Origin: JABWCE01 sp964355045
GTDB lineage: Bacteria; Bacteroidota; Bacteroidia; NS11-12g; UBA9320
NCBI GenBank assembly: GCA_964355045.1
Contig: CAYHCM010000007.1
Location: 1-60,724, forward strand
Length of the DNA: 60,724 bases
Direction: 5' to 3'
The notes under the pieces are model-generated. The model searched no databases. It was not told where the DNA came from and was given only the letters and a program-made list of their open reading frames with translations. The position numbers were made by a program, and so were the translations under genes. Below are positions 1 through 9,600 of this stretch, in pieces. Every line of letters starts with the position of its first letter. Within the stretch, counting starts at the first letter, position 1.

Positions 1-1058
1 GAGTAGTGGCCGACCCCGTTCGTTTGCAGGCTGAAATTGAAAAACTGATAGCAGCCGGAGTGGATGTAAAAAGCAAACTGCTTATTTCTAAAAAAGCACA
101 TATCATTTTACCAACCCACCGCATATTGGATATGGCCAACGAAGCAGCAAAAGGTGATAAAAAAATAGGAAGCACACTGCGCGGTATTGGCCCTACCTAT
201 ATGGATAAAACGGGTAGGAATGGTTTACGGATTGGTGATATTATTTCACCAAATTTTAAAACCCATTACAACGAATTGGTTCAAAAACATTTGAAGCTTA
301 TTCAAAATTTTGGTTATACCGATTTTGATTTGGCCGAATTGGAAGTTCCGTTTTACGAAGCCCTTGATTTTTTAAGAACTTATAAACTTATTGACAGCGA
401 ATATTATTTGAACAACGCCTTAAAAGATGGAAAAAAAATATTGGCCGAAGGAGCACAAGGCAGTTTGTTGGATATTGATTTTGGCTCATACCCTTTTGTT
501 ACCAGTAGCAGCACCACCGCCGGCGGGGTGTGCACCGGTTTGGGAATTCCTCCGGGTTCAATAAATAAAGTAATTGGAATTTTTAAAGCCTATTGCACAC
601 GGGTTGGGAGTGGCCCTTTTCCATCGGAACTTAATGATGCCATGGGAGAACAATTGCGTCAGCAGGGAAATGAGTTTGGAGCAACCACCGGACGGCCCCG
701 ACGAACCGGTTGGTTGGATTTACCGGCCTTACATTATTCGGTTATGATCAATGGGGTAAATGAATTGGTAATGATGAAAAGCGATGTATTAAGCGGACTG
801 GAGGAAGTAAAGGTGTGTACATCCTATAAAACAGATGGCATTGAGACTACTCAAATGCCTTTTGAAATTTGCGATGCCAAAATCGAGCCTATTTATGAGT
901 CTTTCCCCGGTTGGCAGGATGATCTGACCAAAATCAGAAGTTTTGAAAATTTACCGGCGTCATTTAAAAGCTATTGCGATGAAATTTCTATACGCTCCGG
1001 CTGCAAAATAAATATCATTTCGGTAGGGCCCGACAGGGAGGAGACGATTGCTTGTTAG
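1..1058 (+). CDS. purA: Adenylosuccinate synthetase, 5'-truncated by the window edge
   Basis: This enzyme joins IMP and aspartate using GTP to give adenylosuccinate, the first committed step to AMP, in the cytoplasm. Family signatures seen are GIGPTYMDKTGRNGLRIGD near visible residues 60-78, LAEGAQGSLLDIDFG near 147, GRPRRTGWLD (the IMP and aspartate loop) near 230, and a C-terminal SVGPDREETI. The frame is open through the window edge (a valine codon at 3-5), so the GTG at 6 is not the real start. Compared with the usual length of about 425 residues, some 70 residues carrying the N-terminal GDEGKGK region are missing. It converges with the next gene at a 6-nt gap. The identification is secure. 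Confidence 0.96.
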   Translation, partial: VVADPVRLQAEIEKLIAAGVDVKSKLLISKKAHIILPTHRILDMANEAAKGDKKIGSTLRGIGPTYMDKTGRNGLRIGDIISPNFKTHYNELVQKHLKLIQNFGYTDFDLAELEVPFYEALDFLRTYKLIDSEYYLNNALKDGKKILAEGAQGSLLDIDFGSYPFVTSSSTTAGGVCTGLGIPPGSINKVIGIFKAYCTRVGSGPFPSELNDAMGEQLRQQGNEFGATTGRPRRTGWLDLPALHYSVMINGVNELVMMKSDVLSGLEEVKVCTSYKTDGIETTQMPFEICDAKIEPIYESFPGWQDDLTKIRSFENLPASFKSYCDEISIRSGCKINIISVGPDREETIAC

Positions 1059-1064
1059 AAAACT

Positions 1065-1625
1065 TTAGGATTTTATATGCCGTTTTGATTTTATTTTAGG
1101 CTGAATTAAGCTTTTGTAGCTGTAAAGTTTAGGAAATCCTATAGCCACTTTAATAAACCATAAATCGCTTTTATTCGTAATAGCATTAATCCCAAAGCCA
1201 ATCATTGTTGAGAAGGAGGTTATTTTAAAATCCATACCAAATCCCAAGCCTACTGTAAGGTACAAATTTTTCTGAATTGAATCGGGTGCAGATTTGGTTT
1301 TAAAATATTGAATACCGTAAACCATAATCGGTATAATGTTTTGTTTACATTTATCAAATCGAAATTGTGCTGAAAAATCTAAACCCATCGTTTTGTAATT
1401 GCTGTCTAATTTAAACAAAGGCCCTATAGAATATTGCATATAATTAAGGCGGCTAAATTGAAACTTTGGAGAAATAGCAATTGAATTATTGCTGTTCAAT
1501 GTATAAGTCGAGAGGTTCAAACCCAATTTCGTTTTCAAATATTCCTTGGTTTGGGCTTTAATATTTAGGGGTAATGAAATTATAAGCACGAAAAAAAGTG
1601 GATAGTAAGTTTTTGTTTTTTTCAT
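1065..1625 (-). CDS. Secreted or outer-membrane beta-rich protein of unknown function
   Basis: I do not recognise a named family. A start at 1625 gives 186 residues beginning MKKTK, then a hydrophobic stretch and a likely signal-peptidase site after IKAQ. A longer open frame to 1691 adds 22 residues that would bury the signal peptide, so the shorter start is preferred. The mature part alternates hydrophobic and polar residues with many aromatic and glycine residues (for example LTVGLGFGMDFKI). This resembles small outer-membrane beta-barrels of Bacteroidota, but that is inference. The C-terminus is lysine-rich. It stands alone between purA and the sucC promoter. Confidence 0.7.
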   Translation of the reverse strand: MKKTKTYYPLFFVLIISLPLNIKAQTKEYLKTKLGLNLSTYTLNSNNSIAISPKFQFSRLNYMQYSIGPLFKLDSNYKTMGLDFSAQFRFDKCKQNIIPIMVYGIQYFKTKSAPDSIQKNLYLTVGLGFGMDFKITSFSTMIGFGINAITNKSDLWFIKVAIGFPKLYSYKSLIQPKIKSKRHIKS

Positions 1626-1718
1626 TTCCGGATTATTAAGAATAACAAATCTAAAAAAATAAAACGATTCATAAGTATTTTTATTCTCCAAAATTTTCCA
1701 AATCCAATAACTTCAATA

Positions 1719-1747
1719 TTGGATAACCCTTTAATCCATTAAATTTG
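1719..1747 (+). promoter_or_regulatory. Putative Bacteroidota promoter for sucC
   Basis: TTG at 1719-1721 and TAAATTTG at 1740-1747 are separated by 18 bp. This matches the Bacteroidota housekeeping consensus (TTG about -33, TAnnTTTG about -7). The sucC start codon lies 64 bp downstream, leaving a leader that contains the tandem 14-mer repeats. Confidence 0.6.
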
Positions 1748-1764
1748 CGGCGTCAAAAAACATA

Positions 1765-1804
1765 GAACTCAGAACAACGAACTCAGAACAACGAACTCAG
1801 AACT
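1765..1804 (+). repeat. Three tandem 14-bp units in the sucC leader
   Basis: The unit GAACTCAGAACAAC occurs at 1765-1778 and 1779-1792, with a third shortened copy at 1793-1804, ending 7 bp before the sucC ATG. There is no coding potential. Similar GAACTCAGAACATAGAACT-type strings occur near 38270 and 30400, so it appears to belong to a dispersed low-complexity family. Confidence 0.8.
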
Positions 1805-1811
1805 AAAAAAC

Positions 1812-3023
1812 ATGAACATCCACGAATATCAAGCCAAAGAAATATTAAAAAAATACGGAGTAGCCGTGCAGGAAGGACAGGTTGCATCTAATCCGGATGA
1901 AGCTGTAAAAGCTGCTGAAAAAATGAAGGAGCTTTACAATTCGGATTGGGTGGTTCTAAAATCCCAAATACATGCCGGTGGTAGGGGAAAAGGGAAAATA
2001 GTTGGTACTGAACAACGTGGAGTGGCTTTGGCAAAAAATCATACTCAGGTAGCCGAAATAGCCAAAAGCCTTTTGGGAAATACTTTGGTAACCATCCAAA
2101 CAGGTCCAAAAGGAAAAAAAGTGAATAAAGTTTTGGTAGCTCAGGATGTTTATTATCCCGGAACTTCTGAACCCAAAGAATATTATATGAGTGTTTTGTT
2201 GGATAGGTCAACGAGTCAAAACGTAATAGTTTATACCACCGAAGGAGGCATGGATATTGAAGAAGTAGCTCATAATTCGCCTGAAAAAATTCATAAGGAA
2301 TGGATAGATCCTCTCGTTGGATTGCAACCATTTCAGGCCCGAAAAATTGCCTTTAATTTAGGATTAACCGGCAAAGCCAATAAAGAAATGGTAGCGTTCG
2401 TTACGTCTCTTTATACCGCTTATGTGGCCATTGACGCCTCCATGTTCGAAATTAATCCGGTTCTTAAAACCAGCGACGACCGCATAATGGCTGTGGACGG
2501 AAAAGTAGGATTGGATGATAATGCGCTTTATCGCCATCCCGATTTGATGGCCTTGCGGGATTTAGAAGAAGAAGACCCTGCCGAGGTAGAAGCCAGTGAG
2601 TATGATTTGAATTATGTGCAGTTGGATGGAAACGTAGGCTGTATGGTAAACGGCGCCGGATTGGCTATGGCCACCATGGATATAATAAAATTATCGGGCG
2701 GCGAACCGGCCAACTTTTTGGATGTAGGCGGAACCGCCAATGCTGAAAATGTAGAAAAAGCCATGCGTATTATTTTGAAAGACAAAAAAGTGAAAGCAAT
2801 TCTTATCAATATTTTTGGTGGGATTGTCCGTTGCGACCGGGTGGCTCAGGGCGTAGTAGATGCTTATAAAAATATTGGAGAAATACCGGTTCCTATTATT
2901 GTAAGGTTGCAGGGAACCAATGCCATTGAGGCCAAAAAATTAATTGATGAAAGTGGCCTGAAGGTAAAATCGGCTATAGCCTTAAAGGAGGCTGCCGATT
3001 TGGTGGAAGAGGTATTGAGGTGA
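1812..3023 (+). CDS. sucC: Succinyl-CoA synthetase (ADP-forming) beta subunit
   Basis: The beta subunit of the TCA-cycle enzyme that interconverts succinyl-CoA and succinate with nucleotide phosphorylation. The ATP-grasp N-terminus starts MNIHEYQAKEILKKYGV, with the nucleotide-binding stretch LKSQIHAGGRGKGKIVG around residues 50-66. The C-terminal CoA-ligase half shows GNVGCMVNGAGLAMATMD, FLDVGGTAN and LINIFGGIVRCDRVAQG. The length of 403 residues is normal. sucD is not adjacent, so the alpha subunit must be encoded elsewhere. It has its own TAnnTTTG promoter. The enzyme would also receive succinyl-CoA released by the PAA thiolase encoded downstream. Confidence 0.97.
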   Translation: MNIHEYQAKEILKKYGVAVQEGQVASNPDEAVKAAEKMKELYNSDWVVLKSQIHAGGRGKGKIVGTEQRGVALAKNHTQVAEIAKSLLGNTLVTIQTGPKGKKVNKVLVAQDVYYPGTSEPKEYYMSVLLDRSTSQNVIVYTTEGGMDIEEVAHNSPEKIHKEWIDPLVGLQPFQARKIAFNLGLTGKANKEMVAFVTSLYTAYVAIDASMFEINPVLKTSDDRIMAVDGKVGLDDNALYRHPDLMALRDLEEEDPAEVEASEYDLNYVQLDGNVGCMVNGAGLAMATMDIIKLSGGEPANFLDVGGTANAENVEKAMRIILKDKKVKAILINIFGGIVRCDRVAQGVVDAYKNIGEIPVPIIVRLQGTNAIEAKKLIDESGLKVKSAIALKEAADLVEEVLR

Positions 3024-3149
3024 TTGATTGATTTAAAGATTTGGAAATTTGGAAATGAAAATTTCAAAAATAAAATTCAAATTTCAATTTGAATATCTGA
3101 TTTAATCTGAATTCAAATATTTTTTTTAAAATCTAAGAATCTGTGGCAC

Positions 3150-3178
3150 TTGAAGTACCGTCAAGAAACCTACATTTG
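3150..3178 (+). promoter_or_regulatory. Putative promoter for the YciO-like gene
   Basis: TTG at 3150-3152 and TACATTTG at 3171-3178 are separated by 18 bp, a full match to the Bacteroidota promoter layout. It lies 11 bp before the ATG at 3190, implying a very short leader. Confidence 0.6.
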
Positions 3179-3189
3179 CCTTTTCGCTT

Positions 3190-3798
3190 ATGCTCATCGA
3201 AATCCGTCCACAAAATCCCGATGCCCGTCAAATAAGGGAAGTGGCTGATGTATTGAACAATGGTGGATTAGTTATTATTCCAACAGATACCATATATGCG
3301 GCAGCGTGTTTAATATCCAATAGTAAAGGGATAGAATCCATGGCCAAAAAATTAGGAAAAAAAGTAAATAAAGCTTTTTTCTCCATCTTGTGTCCTGATT
3401 TTAGCAAGCTGTCTGAATATACGTTACCCTTTTCAAATACCACTTTTAAACTTATGAAACAGGTTTTGCCCGGGCCGTTTACATTTATTTTAAAAGCAAG
3501 CAATCATGTGCCCCGACTTTTTAGGGAAAATAAAAAAACCATTGGAATTCGCATACCTGACAATGCCATATTACAAGCCATCCTTGAGCAACTTGGTGAG
3601 CCATTGGTAGCTACATCTATCAATGCGCAGGATGAAATTGTAGAATATCTAACCGATCCTTTTGAAATACATGAAATTTTTGGAGGGATAGTTGATATGG
3701 TAATAGATGGTGGAATTGGAGGAAATATTGCTTCCACCATAATAGATTGTACGGAAGATGTTCCTGAAATAATTCGTGAAGGAAAGGGGATAATTTAA
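3190..3798 (+). CDS. L-threonylcarbamoyladenylate synthase family protein, YciO type
   Basis: A Sua5/YciO/YrdC-domain protein of 202 residues. The nucleotide-binding PTDTIYAAACLI motif is near residue 31, followed by PGPFTFILKAS, RKTIGIRIPD-like KKTIGIRIPDN, and EPLVATSIN near 135. The C-terminal STIIDCTEDVPEIIREGKG matches the YciO branch, where E. coli YciO has the same order of motifs. True TsaC/Sua5 proteins make the threonylcarbamoyl-AMP intermediate for tRNA t6A, but the physiological role of YciO-branch proteins is uncertain. The family call is secure, while a tRNA-modification role is inference. The gene is monocistronic with its own promoter. Confidence 0.88.
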   Translation: MLIEIRPQNPDARQIREVADVLNNGGLVIIPTDTIYAAACLISNSKGIESMAKKLGKKVNKAFFSILCPDFSKLSEYTLPFSNTTFKLMKQVLPGPFTFILKASNHVPRLFRENKKTIGIRIPDNAILQAILEQLGEPLVATSINAQDEIVEYLTDPFEIHEIFGGIVDMVIDGGIGGNIASTIIDCTEDVPEIIREGKGII

Positions 3799-3825
3799 AA
3801 TTTAGAAAAATGAAACTTTCGCTCA

Positions 3826-3885
3826 AAGGAAGCCTTCGCTTAGAGCCAAGTCTTCCTTAAAAAAGACGATAGCGAAGGCTTCCTT
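3826..3885. repeat. Perfect 15-bp inverted repeat (long hairpin)
   Basis: AAGGAAGCCTTCGCT at 3826-3840 is the exact reverse complement of 3871-3885, with a 30-nt loop containing further copies of the CTTCCTTAAAAA theme. No U-tract follows, so it is not a canonical terminator. It fills the space between the YciO-like gene and the ABM gene. Confidence 0.8.
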
Positions 3886-3919
3886 AAAAACAGGAAATAT
3901 TCCATAAACAAAAAATTGT

Positions 3920-4204
3920 ATGATAAACAGAATTGTAAAAATGAATTTTAAGGAAAATAGTCTTGAAGCGTTCAAAAATTTATTTGAAAAAGTAAAAGTG
4001 CAAATTCAGTCTTTTCCCGGATGTAATGGTGTAAAACTTTTACAAGATATAAATGACCCTTGTATATTTATAACCTACAGCCTTTGGGATACCGAAGAAT
4101 CGCTTCATGCCTATAGAAAATCAGCTTTTTTTGATGATACCTGGCACAAAACAAAAGAGCTATTTAGTGATAAACCGGAGGCCTGGAGTTTAACTGAACA
4201 ATAA
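3920..4204 (+). CDS. Antibiotic biosynthesis monooxygenase (ABM) domain protein
   Basis: A 94-residue single-domain protein with the dimeric ferredoxin-like ABM fold pattern: an opening beta strand INRIVKMNF, a helix with LEAFKNLFEKV, then FPGCNGVKLLQDINDPCIFITYSLWDTEES and a closing helix around HAYRKSAFFDDTWHKTKELF. The conserved W in SLWDTEE is present. Members include quinol monooxygenases and heme-degrading enzymes, but many are uncharacterised, so the substrate cannot be given. It lies alone, 120 bp after the YciO-like gene, with a long hairpin between. Confidence 0.82.
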   Translation: MINRIVKMNFKENSLEAFKNLFEKVKVQIQSFPGCNGVKLLQDINDPCIFITYSLWDTEESLHAYRKSAFFDDTWHKTKELFSDKPEAWSLTEQ

Positions 4205-4270
4205 AAAAATTGAGAGAAACGTTTGAAGGTTTGAAAATTGTATAATTTCGCCTTATGTTTGAAAAATAAA

Positions 4271-5515
4271 ATGCAACGACTCATATTTTTTATTTCAATT
4301 TTTATAATGGCAGGTTGGGCAAGTGCCCAACAAGTTAATCTTGATAAGGCGGAACAAGCCATTAATGATAGTTTTTTCAAAAGGGCATACAAATTAACGA
4401 CGAGTGCATTGGTGCACGAAGAAACTAAAAAAGACCCATTAACTTACTATTTACATGCCATCAGTCTTTATGAACTTTCCAAAGACGATAAATTTTTGAA
4501 AAATCATCCGGAAGCTATAAAGGATGCCTGCAGCATGGTAATGAAAGCCAAACAAAAAGATAAGGATAAAAAATATGAAGGAAAATTTGATGTTTTTTTA
4601 GCCGACCTGGTAGTGGCAAATAATGTATTGGCCGAGGAGGAATACAAAGTGAACCGATACACCAAAGCCATAAAATACTATACCGTTTCCTATAATCTTA
4701 ACGGGGATACGGTTTCGTACTATATGATAGGCAAATCTTACCAGATGGGTGGCGACACGCCTAGTGCCAAGCATTTTTATAAAAATTTGATAAACTGGTA
4801 TGATGAATCACAAAAAACAGGAAAGACTATAATCAAGCCAATTGTTGACCCTTTTCTTTTTATGGTTGAAGTGCATTGGAAAAAAAAGAACTACGATTCA
4901 TCCAATCATTATTTGGATATTGGCAGAAATATATTTGGCGAAAAAAATGCTAAGATTAATTTTTATCAATACCTGATAGCCAAAGATCAGATTGCCAATC
5001 AACCACCATCTTCTCTTATGATGGAGATAGTAAGCAAGGCATTAATTTATAGCCCGGCCGATACATTTTTAATAAAAAAAGAAAATGCCTTGGCTCTTTA
5101 TCTTATCCGAAATGCCATAAACACACCAAATACAATTGAAACTGACAGCATGATATTTAGGTTTGCCCGAAAAAAAGCTGCCAAAGGCAACGACCCATCG
5201 TTTGAAGGATTAAAACGGGTGGATATATTTCTTCAACCTTATCCCGAAAATGTATTGTGGAAAATGAGCGACTATTATTATACCAATCTTCATGATGTGG
5301 CCGCTTCGTATTTAGCAAAAACATATATAATTTATACATCTACTTCCAATGATACTATTGCACCTACCGAAAAAGAAATAATAACGAGGTGGATTAAAAT
5401 CATTGAATTTGCCAGAGAAAATGAATTGCCGGGATACGTGGCTCTGCTCATAACGCAAGCCACAACCGATTATCCCGCCTCAAAAGAATTGGCGGAATTA
5501 AAAAAAAAACCTTAA
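4271..5515 (+). CDS. TPR-rich secreted protein; N-terminal part of a frameshifted TPR-CAP protein
   Basis: The ATG at 4271 starts a clear signal peptide (MQRLIFFISIFIMAGWASAQ). An upstream TTG at 4238 is open but would bury it. The mature part is helical and repetitive (for example YTKAIKYYTVSYNLNGDTVSYYMIGKSYQMGG), consistent with tetratricopeptide-like repeats. The frame stops at 5513-5515 just after a run of ten A residues at 5500-5509. The -1 frame continues without a stop from inside that run into the CAP-domain ORF, so the natural product is probably one protein of about 765 residues. A missing A in the assembly or -1 slippage on A AAA AAA would both restore the fusion. Confidence 0.8.
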   Translation: MQRLIFFISIFIMAGWASAQQVNLDKAEQAINDSFFKRAYKLTTSALVHEETKKDPLTYYLHAISLYELSKDDKFLKNHPEAIKDACSMVMKAKQKDKDKKYEGKFDVFLADLVVANNVLAEEEYKVNRYTKAIKYYTVSYNLNGDTVSYYMIGKSYQMGGDTPSAKHFYKNLINWYDESQKTGKTIIKPIVDPFLFMVEVHWKKKNYDSSNHYLDIGRNIFGEKNAKINFYQYLIAKDQIANQPPSSLMMEIVSKALIYSPADTFLIKKENALALYLIRNAINTPNTIETDSMIFRFARKKAAKGNDPSFEGLKRVDIFLQPYPENVLWKMSDYYYTNLHDVAASYLAKTYIIYTSTSNDTIAPTEKEIITRWIKIIEFARENELPGYVALLITQATTDYPASKELAELKKKP

Positions 5516-5634
5516 TTGAATTACTAAAATTAAGCCTTAAATCCAGAGACAGGTATTTTATTAATAAAATATTTGCCGGTATAAAACTTCCTGCCCCTGA
5601 TCTAAAAACCCTTTACAAGGAAAATCTTTATATT

Positions 5635-6570
5635 TTGTTGAATTCCTTTATTGCCGAAGGAAAATTAATACAGGCTTCGCAAATTTTAAGAATTGAAAAG
5701 TTAAAAGATGCCGGCGATAAAAAACTTGATGAGATAGAACTTGCCCTTGGCCAGGAAAATTTTAAAATAAATTACTACAACACCCGTATTGCTTCAATTA
5801 AAGAAGGCACTAAAACTATTTATGAATACGAATGGGATGGAAATGCCAAAACCTGTATTAAAGGAAATATTCCCAATTATATTCAGCAAAAGGTTGAAGA
5901 CAGGATTAATTATTTTAGGGTTAGTGCCGGAGTTGCGCCCATTTATTTAGATTCACAATTGAACGACTGGTGTCAAAGGGCTGCTTTGGCAATGGAAAGC
6001 AATAATAAACTGAACCATGAAATACCAAAAATTTGGAATTGCTATAGCCCTGAAGCTGCCGAAGCGGCTAAGTTTAGTTTGCTTACGCAAAATGCTACCA
6101 CCACGTTGGCCGTTACCTCCTTTGTAGCAGACCAAACTCATCCAAGTTTGGGCAATCGCCGATGGATGCTATATCCGTTCAGCATGGTTTGGGGGCATGG
6201 AAGTACAAAATCAAAATGTGTTTTATGGGCTTTGGATGATTCTCGTCCCAGAGATACGTTATACTATAAAGCTAATTTTATAGCCTGGCCATATAACGGG
6301 TATATCAATAAAATGTTTTTGTTCAAAAAATGGTCGTTCAGCATGTATGCTGATATGAAGGACGCCCAGGTAAGCATGATGATGAACAAAGTTCCCATTA
6401 AATTAAAACTTGAAAATGCTGTGGATGGTTATGGATTGCCTACCTTGGTTTGGACACCTGAACTGGACCTTGCCAAACTGAAAGAAGGTGATAAAATAGA
6501 TGTAACCGTAAAGCTAAAAGGAAATAAAACCTATTATTACACCGTAAAAATCTTTGAATTCACACCTTAA
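5635..6570 (+). CDS. CAP/SCP-domain protein; C-terminal part of the TPR-CAP protein
   Basis: The nominal TTG at 5635 is not convincing, since the frame is open back to about 5500 and is contiguous with the preceding TPR ORF. The CAP (cysteine-rich secretory/PR-1) domain begins near visible residue 88: EDRINYFRVSAGVAPIYLD, then a helix ending in NNKLNHE with the family histidine, then QTHPSLGNRRWMLYP and GHGSTKS. The C-terminal roughly 80 residues look like a beta-rich appended domain. No signal peptide is present in this half, which supports dependence on the upstream ORF. CAP proteins are extracellular and of varied function, so no activity is assigned. Confidence 0.82.
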   Translation: MLNSFIAEGKLIQASQILRIEKLKDAGDKKLDEIELALGQENFKINYYNTRIASIKEGTKTIYEYEWDGNAKTCIKGNIPNYIQQKVEDRINYFRVSAGVAPIYLDSQLNDWCQRAALAMESNNKLNHEIPKIWNCYSPEAAEAAKFSLLTQNATTTLAVTSFVADQTHPSLGNRRWMLYPFSMVWGHGSTKSKCVLWALDDSRPRDTLYYKANFIAWPYNGYINKMFLFKKWSFSMYADMKDAQVSMMMNKVPIKLKLENAVDGYGLPTLVWTPELDLAKLKEGDKIDVTVKLKGNKTYYYTVKIFEFTP

Positions 6571-6647
6571 ATAGTAAAATATTTGCCATTAATAAATTAA
6601 TAACAACTTTTTTCAAATTAAATGCGTCTATTTGTAAAGGATTATTA

Positions 6648-9600
6648 ATGACTTTTAAAGTATTACACATATTCAAACCATACTTTAGAGTATTAGCCTC
6701 GGCGGTTCTTCTCTTTTATTACACCTTTTCTTCAGCTCAGTTTATTGAAAACAAAGGGCAGTTAGATTCTAAAATTCTTTATAATAAACCAATTTATTCA
6801 GGCAATGTGCTCATTTCCGAACAGGGAATATCCTATCTGTTTTATGATAATTCAGAGTTTCAGGAATTGTATGAAAAGTCGCATCACGCCAAGGATGCAC
6901 CATTATTTAAAAAAAATAAAAACGAACCTTTAATTATAAAATATCACAGCATTGAGCAACAATTTATAGGTGGTAAAATTAAGGAAGCTAATATTAGTGA
7001 ATCGTCAGAGCAATCCTGCAGGTACAATTATTTTTTAGGAAATGATAAAACCAAATGGGCCTCGGATGTAAAATCGTTTAATAAATTAGTGGTAAAAGAA
7101 CTTTACCCAAACATTGACCTTGAACTTATATCGGAAGGAATAGAATTAAAATATAATTTCATTTGCCGGCCGGGTAGCAATCCTGCATTAATAAAAATAT
7201 GTTATAAAGGAGCCGATGCTTTGCAAATGATTGGCAATTCATTAAAAATTAAAACATCCGTTATCGAATATTCCGAAACCATTCCTGTAAGCTATATAAT
7301 AAGCAAAGCCAATACAAGTGAAACCATTTTGGTAAACATGAAATTGGATGGAAATATTTTAACGTTTACCAATATTCCACAGGATTTTGTAAACTCTAAT
7401 TCAACTTTGGTGATTGATCCAAAATTAATTTTTTCAACCTATTCAGGCACTACGGCTGATAATTTTGGTTTTACAGCAACCTATGACGATGATGGAAATA
7501 TGTATGCCGGTGGAATTACAACCGAAGCATATGCCCAAATCCCAAATGGCAAATACCCAACCACCCCGGGAGCTTTCGACCAAACCTACAACGGAGGCAC
7601 CGACAATAATATCAATCCTTATTATACTTTTCCCTGCGATATTACTATTAGTAAATACTCGCCCGATGGAAAAAATTTAATTTACGCCACTTACATTGGA
7701 GGTTCCGATAATGATTATCCGCATAGTTTGGTGGTAGATAAATCGGGCAATTTGGTAATCCTGGGTTCTACTTTTTCATACAATTACCCCACTTCGGGGA
7801 ATTCTTACTCTTCAATGAAAGACGGAGGTTCTGATATTATTTTAACAAAACTAAATTCAACCGGAAGTGCTTTGGTTGGCTCCACGTATTTTGGAGGTTC
7901 TGAAAATGATGGTTTAAATGAATCAATAACCACCCGCTATTTTTATGCTGATAATTTCAGGGGAGATGTAATTTGTGATGATGCTGGTGCAATGTATGGT
8001 GTAATTTCTACCCTAAGCGATGATATTGAAATTAAAAACGGTTTTAAAAGATATAATACCAATGCCGTGCAGCAGGGTTTAATTTTTAAATTTTCGCCCG
8101 ATGCATCCAGTTTAATTTGGTCGAGCTACGTTGGGGGGGATAAAAACTCAAGTATTTACAGTATTGATTTTGATAAAAATAAAGATATTTATGTTTCGGG
8201 CGGCACAGGTGGTTCAGGATTATCAAATACTACCGGAACCATAAATCCAAATTATTTAGGAGGAAGAGCCGATGGATATATCGCTAAAATATCGGCCGAT
8301 GGAAAAACGCTGATAAAAGCAACTTATTTTGGTACTGATAAATACGACCAAATAATTTCATTGGAGGTGGACGACTATAACAGAGTTTATGTAGTTGGGC
8401 AAACGGAAGGAGTAATCCCAATCAAAGGAACAGTTTATAATACCGGAAACACCGGTCAGTTTTTGACAGTGCTTACTAATGACCTTACATCCATTATTTA
8501 CAGTGCCACATTTGGAGCCGGAGACGGAAGGCCGGATATTACCATTAATGCCTTTATGGTGGCTCAATGCAACAGGGTTTTTATTTCAGGTTGGGGGGGC
8601 AAAACCAGTTCAGTGGCCTGGAGTACTACTAAAAATTTACCCATAACTTCGGATGCCATTCAAAAAACAACCGATGGCAGCGATTTTTATATTATTGTTT
8701 TTTCGAAGGAACTTAAAAAATTGCTTTATGCAACCTATTTTGGCGGTAATCAAACCGGCGACCATGTGGATGGAGGAACCAGTCGTTTTGACAAAAAAGG
8801 AGTCATTTATCAATCCGTTTGTTCTAGTTGCCCTATGGGAACTCAAGTAGGGCCAATAAGCGATTTCCCTACAAGTAAAGGCGCATATGCCGAGAAAAAT
8901 ATAAGCCCGCGATGCAGCAATGCAGCTTTTAAATTTGCCCTTGAAAATTTGAATCTACAACCACAGTTGCGGGATACCTTTTTTAAGTTAATGGCTTTTG
9001 ATACCGTAACATTTGATTATACAATTACCGACCCCGATGATGATACGCTTAATGTTCAATTCACTTCTCTTCAAAATGTTGAAAAATCTTTTTTTAAATT
9101 TCCATCTACACAATGGGGTGTTGCCAAAACAGTTACAAATTTTTCGTGGTCGCCCAAATGTATTCATGTAGGTCAGGATACATTTGTGATAAAAGCAGAT
9201 GTCCAGGACAGGGGTTGTCCCGATTTTAAAACCAATACCGGTTATATTAAAATAGTGGTAACTCCGCCGCCTGTGCTACCTCCGCCCGAAACAACGTGTT
9301 TGGTATTTACAAAAAACGATGAGTTAAATATTTCATGGTCAGCCCTCCCCTATTCCCGATATTTTGCCTACACCGTTTTGTATAAGGTTTTCCCTGATGG
9401 AAAAACAGTGGTGATGGATACCTTCCGAACCATGGATGCTGGTAATATTCTTGATAAAAATGTTATTAATCCAAGAACTAAAAATTACAGCTATTACTTA
9501 AAAGTGGTAAATTTATGTAATGTAGAAGGTGCATTGTCTTACAAAGTCTCATCTGTTCAGGAGAATGATTTTCCTATAAAACCTACTCAACTTATAACAG

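Noticed and set aside
1888..2331. 147-aa antisense ORF inside sucC
   Set aside because: It is a shadow of the highly conserved sucC frame and has no domain features.
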